This document shows positions 55,339-64,000 of a stretch of 64,000 nucleotides of DNA, one piece after another; position 1 is the stretch's first letter, and the number at the start of each line of letters is the position of its first letter. This DNA comes from Homarus americanus (taxonomy: Eukaryota > Arthropoda > Malacostraca > Decapoda > Nephropidae). The stretch spans positions 1 through 64,000 of the forward strand of contig NW_024753848.1 of NCBI RefSeq assembly GCF_018991925.1. Direction: 5' to 3'. The position numbers were made by a program, and so were the translations under genes. The notes under the pieces were generated by a model, which ran no database searches, was not told the DNA's origin, and saw only the letters and a program-made list of their open reading frames with translations.

Positions 55339-55497
55339 CCAATCACAGGAACCAATCATAAAACAGCATCTAAAAACCTCAATCACAAGAACCAATCAGA
55401 AAACAGCATATCAAAAACCACCAATAACAGAAAACACCGTTAAATGGACCAATCACAAGGCAGGAGAGCGCTGCACGGCCCAATCACATAGACCAAT
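55339..55497 (+). promoter_or_regulatory. Cluster of seven CCAAT boxes
   Basis: CCAAT at 55,339, 55,352, 55,392, 55,421, 55,449, 55,480 and 55,493, all on the plus strand. Most are in RRCCAATCA context (AACCAATCAT, GACCAATCAC). The central spacings of 28-31 bp are typical of NF-Y arrays. Part arises from a 40-bp tandem duplication (ACCAATCATAAAACAGCATC). It lies between the CRE pair and a LINE fragment. Confidence 0.5.
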
Positions 55498-55514
55498 GAG
55501 AGAGCCTGTTACAG

Positions 55515-55945
55515 CGAAGAATGACGAAAATGATTCCGGGACTTAGAAACCTTCCATATCAGGATAGGTTAAAGAAACTTAACTTGCATTCCCTAGAAAG
55601 ACGAAGAGTGCGGGGAGATATGATGGAAGTATTTAAGTGGGTGAAAGGAATCAATAAAGGTGATATAGATAAAGTTCTTATAATATCCGAGCAGGATAGG
55701 ACTCGGAGTAACGGATTTAAGTTGGATAAGTTTAGGTTTAGGAGGGAGATAGGAAGGAACTGGTTCACAAATAGAGTGGTGGACGAGTGGAACAAGCAGC
55801 AACTTTGTAGTAAGTGCTGGGACGCTGGAAAGTTTCAAAAGGTAGATAGATTCATGGATGATAGAGAGTGGTAGTAACTCTCGACAGGAGCTGCCATGCA
55901 CAGGCCAACCGGCCTATTGCAGACTCTTATTTTCTTATTTCTTAA
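55515..55945 (+). mobile_element. 5'-truncated non-LTR retrotransposon, 3' end (LINE A)
   Basis: An open frame from 55,521 to 55,874 encodes the C-terminal part of a CR1/L2-like reverse transcriptase: MIPGLRNLPYQDRLKKLNLH, ERRRVRGDMMEVFKW, DRTRSNGFKLDKFRFRREIG, NWFTNRVVDEWNKQ. It stops at TAG. A short 3' UTR contains GCACAGGCCAACCGGCCTAT and ends in TTATTTTCTTATTTCTTA, the kind of short 3' tail repeat seen in decapod LINEs. The catalytic part of the enzyme is missing, so this copy is dead. Confidence 0.85.
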
Positions 55946-55969
55946 GAAGGCTAGGCGAGTCATAATAAC

Positions 55970-56740
55970 AGGGTGGCTTAGTCTAGGGAGGCTTAGTTCG
56001 GAGGCTTAGTTCGAAGCCTTGTTCAGGAGACTTAGTTCAGGAAGCCTTAGTCTCGGGAGGCAGTTCAGGAGGCTTAGTTCAGGAGGCAGTTCAGGAAGCC
56101 TTAGTTCAGGGAGGCTTAGTTCAGGGAGGCTTAGTTCGGGAGGCTTAGTTCAGGGAGGCTTAGTCTGGGAGGCTTAGTTCAGGAGGCTTAGTTCAGGAGG
56201 CTTAGTTCAGGAACTGAGTTCAGAGAGCCGGTTCAGAGGCTTAGTTCAGAGGCAGTTCAGAGCTTTGAGCCAGTTAGAGAGCCAAATCAGAGAGCCTTAG
56301 TTCAGAAGCCTTAGTCTAGGAGGCTTAGTTCAGGAGGCTTAGTTCAGAGAGGCTTAGTTCAGGACATCAGGACTTGTCGGAGGCAGTCAGGAGCAGTTCA
56401 GAGAGCCTGTTCAGACAGTTGAGGTCTTAGTCTAGGAGGCTTAGTTCAGGAGGCTTAGTTCAGGGAGGCTTAGTTCAGAGCCTTAGTCTAGGAGGCTTGG
56501 AGTTTGGGAGGCTTAGTTCAGGGAGGCTTAGTTCAGAGAGCCTTAGTTCAGAGAGGCTTAGTTCAGAGGCTTAGTTCAGGGAGGCTTAGTTCAGAGAGGC
56601 TTAGTTCAGGGAGGCTTGTTCAGAGAGGCTTAGTTCAGAGAGGCTTAGTTCAGGAGGCTTAGTTCAGAGAGGCTTAGTTCAGAGGCTTAGTTCAGAGGCT
56701 TAGTTCAGGGAGAATTAGCTCAGGGAGGCTAGCAAGGCTC
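55970..56740 (+). repeat. GGCTTAGTTCAGGGA minisatellite
   Basis: About 45 copies of GAGGCTTAGTTCAGG, 15-18 bp, the middle section strongly decayed. It starts 25 bp after the LINE tail. Confidence 0.93.
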
Positions 56741-56797
56741 CCCCTCCCCAGCACATAATACTATTTAAGAGTCTTAGTAAATATGTAAATCAACTTT

Positions 56798-56830
56798 AAC
56801 CATACATACATACATACATCCATCCATCCA

Positions 56831-56862
<32 letters not shown>
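56798..56862 (+). repeat. (CATA)n/(CATC)n microsatellite
   Basis: About 16 tetramer units. Confidence 0.95.
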
Positions 56863-57117
56863 ATATGAATACACACACACTTGAAAGCGAATAAAGAGAG
56901 AGAGAGAGAGACGAAAAGCAATAAAATACAACACAAAGGGAAGAGAGAATGACAAAGACAAAGAGAAAGACACGATAATGCGAGTGTAAGAGAGAATACG
57001 ATAAAGCAGGAGGAGAGGAAACAAGGGAAAAATAACTCCCACGGGATTACCTGGGGATAATGATAGCCAGGTGAGCGAATGGGGAGATAGGGTAATACAT
57101 GATAAAAGAGGGGAGAA

Positions 57118-57123
<6 letters not shown>

Positions 57124-57149
<26 letters not shown>

Positions 57150-57180
57150 GCTAGTGCATATAGAGAGAGAGAGAATGGAA
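57124..57180 (+). repeat. (GA)n microsatellite
   Basis: Two short GA runs in purine-rich sequence. Confidence 0.9.
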
Positions 57181-57344
57181 GGGAGAGATAGGATAGAAAA
57201 ATGAGGATAGGAGGGGAGAGAGAGAGAAGGGTGAGGAAAACAGACAAAGGGAACGAGAGAGAGAAGGCGAACGATCATGCTCGCCCTCGCTCGCCAAACA
57301 AAAAACTATCGGAAACAAATTAAACATGGGAGAAATGCCGGAGG

Positions 57345-58350
57345 ATGAAGAACACAGAGAGAACAAGAACAAAGAACAGGGATCACGTGAAGAACAGAGA
57401 CAGAGAACAAACAGGAATGAAGGATATGTACGTACGTGTGTTAGTAAAAGAAGGTCGGAGAACAAATGGTATGGTAGAATGAACAGAAAGAACAAAATAT
57501 ATGAATTGAGAAAAAAGGCGTGAAGAACAGTAACAGAGCAGTCATGAAGAACAAGGACAAAGAACAAGGACACTGAACAGGAAAAACAAGAACATAGGGA
57601 CTTAAAATTAGAACAATAACAAAAAAAATAACATACTGTATGGATAATTATAACAGTTTGGAGAACAAGTACACCAAGCAAGAACAATTACCGTATATAA
57701 CAGGTAGATATAATAACAAAGAACAAAACATAACAAGAACAGATATAACAGGTAAGAAAAGAACGGTATATAACAGGGCTGAAATAATGAACAAAAAGGT
57801 TGAGAACAAGAACATAATAAAATAAGTGAAACAAGAACAAACGATTAATAATAATAATAATAAATAATAATAATAATAATAAAACAGGTGTTGAAAGTAG
57901 GGCATTAATTGTTCACGAGAAGAACACAAGAGCAAACGAGAAAGGATAAAGCTTAAGAACAAAAAGAACAGTGAAGGATTAGAGTTAACACCAAGAACTA
58001 AGCACAAAGAACACGCAAACAGAACACGCAGGTAGAATAGACAGGTAGTACAGACAGGTAGAACAAATAGGTAGAACGAGAACAAAGGTGGAGATTATCG
58101 AGGCTTAAATAACACCCCGCACCTGCTCAGTGAAGAACAAAACCCCCAGAACTCTATCTAATTGAACACGATACCCATGAACAAAGAACAAAATTGTATA
58201 AGAGTCGTGAAGAACAAATGTGGTGAACGGTTTGAACATAAGGAGATGGAAGAGTGAACAGAACAGACCAGCTTTAAGGAAGTTCTTCAAAGTAATGATG
58301 AACAGGGGATTGGTGAACATTTTTTTGGAATACAGAGAACATGAGGGATA
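57345..58350 (+). repeat. Diffuse AGAACA-rich degenerate repeat
   Basis: Roughly fifty GAACA pentamers, most as AGAACA, occur on the plus strand across 1 kb with little fixed periodicity. A short (AAT)n lies at about 57,849-57,880. Hydrophobic minus-strand frames of 145 and 178 codons follow from the TGTTC-rich complement and are not supported as genes. Confidence 0.7.
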
Positions 58351-58554
58351 AATGAACACACATACACGTATTATCTCACCCTGTACAATAACACACCGCC
58401 CCCCCCCTTCCTTCCTTTCCTTGTGTACAAAACTACGTCGCTTCAGCCAGCCAAGTGAAGCCAAGCCTACAGGGAACACGCAGCCAGTACAGCAACAATT
58501 GTCAACTGCATCTGTACTAAAAATATTCTCAAAGCTTCAAAAATAACTCCAGAA

Positions 58555-58802
<248 letters not shown>

Positions 58803-59688
58803 CTCACAGGTGGAAGTACGTGGATGACTGCACTGTGGGGGTTTCAGTGGACAACACCGCACCAGACTACTCATCGCTCCAAGGCACCCTGGACAGGCTA
58901 CAGGCATGGACTACGAAGAACAAGGTCACCATCAACCACACCAAAACCGTAGTCATGCACATCAATACCGCCACCACTCCAGTGCAAGCCCCAGCAGTCA
59001 CAGTGGGTGCCCATCCTCTCCAGTTGGTGCAGTCTGCCAAACTCCTGGGTGTAACTATAGACAACAAACTTGACTGGAAGGCCCATGTAAATAACACAGT
59101 CAAGGCAGCCTCGTACCGTCTCTACATGCTACGAAGACTTAGGTCACTTGGGACACCCACGCCAGAGCTGAGGACCATCTACAACGCCTTTATTCTCCCA
59201 AACTAACGTATGCGTCACCAGCCTGGTCGTCTTCTCTCAACTCCACTCAACAACGTCAGCTAGAGAAGGTACAGAAAAGGGCCTGCAGAATCATGCTCGG
59301 CGCAGAATACTCCGGCTACACCAACGCTCTCTCCACCCTGGAAATGCCATCCCTCAGTGACCTCCACCACCAAGCACTGAAAAGGTTTGGCAGTGGACTA
59401 CTGCACCACCCTCGTCATCGCCACCTCCTGCCACCTGCAGCCCCCCACCCAACTCGCGCAGTCCGCCACTACAACAAAATACAGCCCATAAGAGCCCGCA
59501 CCGATAGATATAAGAACAGCACCATCCCATCTATTGTTAAAATAATAAACAACTCCTGATTTATGTACTGTACAGCCCTGTAAATGTATTCAATGCATAT
59601 TATATCATTATGTCTAAATCAAATGTAAGTCTGTATATTTTCAGCCACCGGCTGCAACTCTATTAATAAACCTTTTATTATTATTATT
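58803..59688 (+). mobile_element. Truncated, frameshifted non-LTR retrotransposon (LINE B)
   Basis: It begins just before the reverse transcriptase catalytic YVDD motif (KYVDDCTVG) and runs through LGVTIDNKLDWKAHV and ELRTIYNAFILP. The frame is then broken near 59,200 (stop at 59,204-59,206) and the similarity continues in another frame (YASPAWSS, EKVQKRACRIMLG) to a stop at about 59,559. The 3' UTR ends with AATAAACC and a TTATTATTATTATTA tail at about 59,670-59,688. Family: CR1/L2/RTE-like, not resolved. Palm regions upstream of YVDD are absent, so it is inactive. (AC)n lies on both sides. Confidence 0.88.
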
Positions 59689-59699
59689 ACACACACACA

Positions 59700-60500
59700 C
59701 TACATAATGGTGACATCAAAAATGTTAAAATGGAAGGGAAACATTGTAGATTGGAGCCCATGTTTACACTAAGGTGTTTAACATCTGCTAGGAGTGATAA
59801 TGTTAAGGTAAACATTGGAACCTAGAATTTTTTTAACATCAATAAAACAAATTTGGTGCCAATGGAAATAAATATCGTAGTACAAATAATTTCAAAACAA
59901 CAACAACAACATCAACAACTACAGCAACAGCAACAAAAACATAAAACAAAATAATAGCAAGAACAACAGAACAAAAACAGCAACAATAACAAGACAACAC
60001 CAAAAAATAACAACAAAAACATCAACAGAAAAAAAAATCAAATACAACAGCAACAAAAACAAAAAAAGCAAAACAAACAAACAAAAAAATTGCATATCAC
60101 GAACAGGGCGCAAAAGCTGTCAAAATTTATCACAATAAAAGATGAAATATCGCGCATAGAAACTACGAACAACAACCATTACCCTACGGAGAGAGACTGG
60201 AGACAAAGAAATGAAGCAAAACAGGAAAGAAAAGAAAGAAACAAAAGAGAGAGAAAACAAAAAGAGAGAGAGAGAGAAACAAAAGAGATGAAAGCGAAAG
60301 AGAAAAGAGATATAGCAGGTAAACCCACCTCCCCCTCGACGTTAAAATATTCTTAGAATGCGATAAACCAACCAATCCCTGCCCCCCAACCAACACGATT
60401 GGACGGACAGGAATCGAGTTACTTGTGTCGTCAGCATTTCTTTTTTTTTTGAACCATTTCCAATTATTGTGAAATGCTGTTACTACTGTACCGTCCAACC
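59700..60500. other. A-rich spacer
   Basis: AACAACAAC-type degenerate repeats at 59,895-60,090 and AAAGAGAGAG at 60,220-60,310. No gene recognised. Confidence 0.5.
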
Positions 60501-60592
60501 TCTGTCTGTCTGTCATTTTTCTCTTTCTGTCTGTCTCTCTCTCTCTCTGTCTTTATTGTACTGTAGTAGCACACACATACAGGCAGAGACAG

Positions 60593-60596
<4 letters not shown>

Positions 60597-60651
<55 letters not shown>

Positions 60652-60718
60652 TGCAGTTATAGAGCGAGAAGACATCCATATCAGCGTCTATATTCGTACA
60701 TGTACATATAACCTATTC

Positions 60719-60757
<39 letters not shown>

Positions 60758-60773
60758 GTATGCGTGTGTGTGT

Positions 60774-60815
<42 letters not shown>

Positions 60816-60825
60816 TCTCTCTCCC
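60597..60825 (+). repeat. (CT)n, (GT)n and (CT)n microsatellites
   Basis: (CT)n at 60,597-60,648, (GT)n at about 60,722-60,774 and (CT)n at 60,776-60,822. Confidence 0.94.
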
Positions 60826-60949
60826 ATTTACATGTGGGTGCAGAGTTTGGTAACACTTTGGGAAAAAAAAAATTTTGATCTGCTAATACCGCGGACGGCA
60901 CAAAATGTTCACATGCTTGCTCCTGTAAATTGGTCTATAGTGACAGGCG

Positions 60950-61118
60950 GGTCGTACTATCTAACAGTGGAGGTCGTATTGATTAGGGGTCGTACTATGT
61001 GGGGGTCGTACAAGGGAGTCGTACTGTTTGAGGGGTCGTACTAGTGTGGGGGTCGTACTGTTTGAGGGGTCGTACTAGTGTGGGGGGGTCGTACTAGTGT
61101 GGGGGGGTCGTACTGTAC
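60950..61118 (+). repeat. GGGGTCGTACTAGTGTG minisatellite
   Basis: About nine copies of GGGTCGTACT with alternating AGTGTGGG and GTTTGAGG spacers. Each copy holds a CpG and the ACTAGT or GTAC palindrome. Confidence 0.9.
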
Positions 61119-61953
61119 GATACGACCTTAACTTGGAACAAAAACCTCAGTGAACGGACCGAACCAACTGGTCTGACTTGGAACAAAGCAAGTGGGAATG
61201 ACCTGACCTGACCCTGCAGACTTGACCTGACCTGATTTTTCGGAGTTAATGGCACCAGTTCCGTGTTCGAAGTATCGTGAAGACGACTAAACCCGCCCAT
61301 CCCACCCATCCATCCCACGGACACACCTTCCCACTGTGATGACGTAACGATAAGACCAAGAGAAACAGTGGAGGCTCACCTGGGAAAAAAAAATAAGGGC
61401 GTTGTCTCTCCTGGGGAAAAAACAAAACTTCAAAGGTATCATTTTCTTGGCGGGGATTTTATTTTCCCACGAAGATACAAAATCAAAATAAACCACGATA
61501 TTAAGATGTTTGCAGGAATAACGAAGGTAAGTTAGATAAAAGGGAGGAGAGCAGAGAGGACGAGAAGGATTGTGGGAGAGGAAAGAAAATAGAAGAATAA
61601 TGCCCAGGAGGTCCAAGGCCCACAAGGGGGAGAGCAGCACACCAGAATATAATGACATTAATCACTACAAACATGGAATCAACAACGAAGTCCCCAAAAA
61701 CATTTATCATTTTCCATTTTCTGTTTAAATATATATATTCCATAACAAAAGAACAACAACATAAAAAGAGGAGAAAAAAAAAGTTGGTAAACATTTGGTT
61801 AATCCTCAAGAGCGAGCTGGTTGCCTGGCCTGCAGCTTCGTCACTGGAAGCTCGAAACGCCGGAGGGACATGTAACCATTCCAAGCAAAACAAAAAAAAA
61901 GCTGTCAAAGGGGAACGAACAGAGAGACACAGACACATCAATAAAGTATCAAA

Positions 61954-61977
61954 ACTCTCTCTCTCTCTCTCTCTACC

Positions 61978-62014
<37 letters not shown>
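61954..62014 (+). repeat. (CT)n microsatellite
   Basis: About 28 CT units with one TACCTAC interruption. Confidence 0.94.
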
Positions 62015-62017
<3 letters not shown>

Positions 62018-62367
62018 AAACGAAATGAAAAATCTAGTTCAATCCGTGCCGCACCCCCCGGACAAATCCTGACCCCGAGTTCAAGCATAATCCATCACCA
62101 TGCTGCTAAGTTGTACACTTCTACCACCTGTGTTTCTCCCCAACCCCCCCACCCCCTCCTCTTCACCCATTCAATGACCCTCAACCAACCACCCCCCTTC
62201 ATGATAGCCTCCACCATTACAACGCCCCTCCACTCCACAGCATCCTTGAATTCCCTCCCTCCATTACCCTCCACCTGTTACCCTCCTCCTGCACTGACCT
62301 CTACAAAACACAACTCGCTAATTACAGGTAAAAGCTCTCATGATTCCTATATTAAATCAATTTCCAG

Positions 62368-62524
62368 GTAGATTACAGGTAGATCACACAGGTACATTAG
62401 AGGTAGGTCACACAGGTAGATTACAGGTAGGTCACACAGGTACATTCCAGGTAGGTCACAAAGGTAGATTCCAGGTAGGTCACACAGGTAGATTCCAGGT
62501 AGGTCACACAGGTAGATTACAGGT
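62368..62524 (+). repeat. 24-bp minisatellite ACAGGTAGATTCCAGGTAGG
   Basis: About seven copies of CACAGGTAGATTCCAGGTAG. Each contains two AGGTAG strings. Confidence 0.92.
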
Positions 62525-62745
62525 AAAACAATAACGATATTGTATAGTAGCTGAATTATAACCAACAAAAGCCAACTCCATCCTGTACTGGTCATCATAA
62601 CAATATATATAAAAAAAAAAAATTGTAAAAAAAAATGCCAACGGGTAAATGGAAAGCTGGTACTCCAAAAAAAATGAAAGTTGACAGAGTTGCCATGAGA
62701 GCTGTCGGTATATACTGGATGTTGTCATAGTTATATTGCGAGCTA

Positions 62746-62747
<2 letters not shown>

Positions 62748-62826
<79 letters not shown>

Positions 62827-62845
62827 CACTCACACACACACACAC
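62748..62845 (+). repeat. (AC)n microsatellite
   Basis: About 37 AC units, then short interrupted runs. Confidence 0.95.
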
Positions 62846-62885
62846 CTCACTCACCATCCACAGCAGAACCAAGCCTACTTAGTTG

Positions 62886-62917
62886 GGATTAGGTTAGGTT
62901 GGGTTAGGTTGGGATTA
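62886..62917 (+). repeat. Short TTAGG/TTGGG run
   Basis: GATTAGGTTAGGTTGGGTTA; telomere-like variant. Confidence 0.7.
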
Positions 62918-63007
62918 CCAAGACCTTGCCGGTGTCTCTATGGGAAATGACGTCAGATTTTACTAAGCTTTTAATATCGTTTTTTATAATGGGAGTGTGA
63001 TGTATAT

Positions 63008-63009
<2 letters not shown>

Positions 63010-63046
<37 letters not shown>

Positions 63047-63062
63047 GTCTGTCTGTCTCTTT
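63010..63062 (+). repeat. (CTGT)n microsatellite
   Basis: About 12 units. Three AGGTTGACTT copies follow at 63,080-63,110. Confidence 0.94.
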
Positions 63063-63199
63063 CAATCCAGTAAATAAACAAGGTTGACTTAGGTTGACTT
63101 GGGTTGACTTCTAATAACAATAATAAAGTTTATAAAAAAATCTTGGTGATAAAAGTAGAAAGTTTTAAAAGTTTCAGGACGATTAAGGTATTCGTCCTT

Positions 63200-63545
63200 T
63201 AGGTGAGGAGAAGAGGAGGGAGGGAGATGAAAAACGTAGGAAGGGGAGGAGGTAGGGTAGGTTGTGAGGGGAAGGTGGTTGAGAGAGGAGGTGAGATGGG
63301 GAAGGTGAGAGGAGGTGGGGAGGGAGGGAGGAAGGTGGGGAGGAGAAGGTGAGGGGGAGGTGGGGGAGGTGATGGGAGGTGAGGTTGGGGAGGGAGGGGA
63401 GAAGAGGGAGGAGGTGGAGGGGAGGGAGGAAGGGGAGGTGGAGGAGGGGAAGGTGAGGGGTGAGGAGGGGGGTGGAGGAGAGGGGGGAGGGAGGGTGATG
63501 GGGAGGTGAGAGAGGAGGGTGATGGGGAGGGTGAGAGGGAGGTCA
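63200..63545 (+). repeat. GGTGAGGGGGA-type purine/T-rich repeat
   Basis: Loose repeats of GGAGGTGGGGAGGGAGG. Polyproline minus frames are artefacts. Confidence 0.88.
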
Positions 63546-63556
63546 TGACATGCAAC

Positions 63557-63900
63557 ATTCCCCGGCATTTCCTGGCATTATGGGAGAGGCCTCCTCGCTA
63601 TGCCCGTCTAGCATATCCGTTTATGAGGGTCCAGGCATACCTACACAAACTCACACCCTAATGAATGGCATATTAGGATCAGGCATACCCTACATATACT
63701 CAGACATTAAAGAAAGTCAGAATCGGATATTTCCTGGCATTGTGACCACCTCGTTATGCCAGATAAATATAGGCATACACATCCACCTTCCTGTTAGACA
63801 TCCTGGTCTCATGTTGACGCATTCGACATCAGGCATTTCCCAGTATTGTGATTTCGCCTTTGTTATGCCGCGAGGTTGCCTGCCTCACTCCCTCCATGCC
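63557..63900 (+). repeat. Three diverged copies of a TTTCCTGGCATTRTG unit
   Basis: Each copy starts CATTTCCTGGCATTATGG (or TTTCCTGGCATTGTG, or TTTCCCAGTATTGTG). It continues through a YCGYTATGCC block and one or more GGCATACNYAC strings. Copies start at about 63,566, 63,728 and 63,835. Confidence 0.6.
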
Positions 63901-63915
63901 AGCTAGGTGAGGGTG

Positions 63916-63917
<2 letters not shown>

Positions 63918-63971
<54 letters not shown>
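63918..63971 (+). repeat. (GA)n microsatellite
   Basis: About 26 GA units near the window end. Confidence 0.95.
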
Positions 63972-63972
<1 letters not shown>

Positions 63973-64000
63973 AAAACGTTATTGATGAAACTGTTAGTGA

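Noticed and set aside
57151..58085. Hydrophobic 145- and 178-codon minus frames resembling membrane proteins
   Set aside because: Hydrophobicity follows from the TGTTC/CTTGTT-rich complement of a degenerate repeat; no consistent helices and no splice signals.
57345..58350. AGAACA motifs as glucocorticoid-type response elements
   Set aside because: Arthropods lack that receptor class, and the motifs are not arranged as inverted repeats with 3-bp spacing.
61800..61900. Possible exon around GAGCTGGTTGCCTGGCCTGC
   Set aside because: Open on both strands for short distances only, with no convincing splice pair or recognisable peptide.

Overview
The window looks like eukaryotic nuclear DNA from an arthropod, most likely a decapod crustacean. 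Four things point there: interstitial runs of the arthropod telomere pentamer TTAGG/CCTAA; an extreme density of dinucleotide microsatellites and 16-40 bp minisatellites; two 3'-end LINE fragments of a kind common in decapods; and one intron-containing gene whose protein matches the animal midnolin family. There are no bacterial operons, ribosome binding sites, CRISPR arrays or prophage signals. Species assignment is inference; I can run no search.

Layout. 1-4,700 is a palindrome-rich satellite array in a higher-order pattern (about 255+255+181 bp), with inverted copies at both ends. 4,701-10,486 is unique AT-rich sequence lying 3' of the gene. 10,487-15,754 (minus strand) holds the last five coding exons of a midnolin homologue (627 residues visible, all GT-AG introns, phases consistent). 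It has both halves of the substrate-catching domain, long low-complexity linkers including a perfectly alternating 20-histidine tract, the C-terminal helix with a basic patch, and the family's acidic/VVA-type C-terminus. The ubiquitin-like N-terminal exon(s) were not found and must lie upstream (higher coordinates) or outside the window.

From about 15.8 kb to the end the sequence is mainly simple repeats and minisatellites, with short unique islands. Islands worth attention are: a 122-bp exon candidate at 42,282 (+); a signal-peptide-like cysteine-rich ORF at 17,861-17,583 (-); a CCAAT-bearing CpG-richer island at 32.3-32.9 kb; a pair of inverted octamer (POU) sites near 35.3 kb; and a CRE plus sevenfold CCAAT cluster at 55.05-55.50 kb. 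Two truncated non-LTR retrotransposons lie at 55.5 kb and 58.8 kb; the second sits inside an (AC)n tract.

Most long open frames here are products of stop-free repeats and are not genes. The only gene I am confident in is midnolin. The rest of the annotation is repeat structure and graded candidates.
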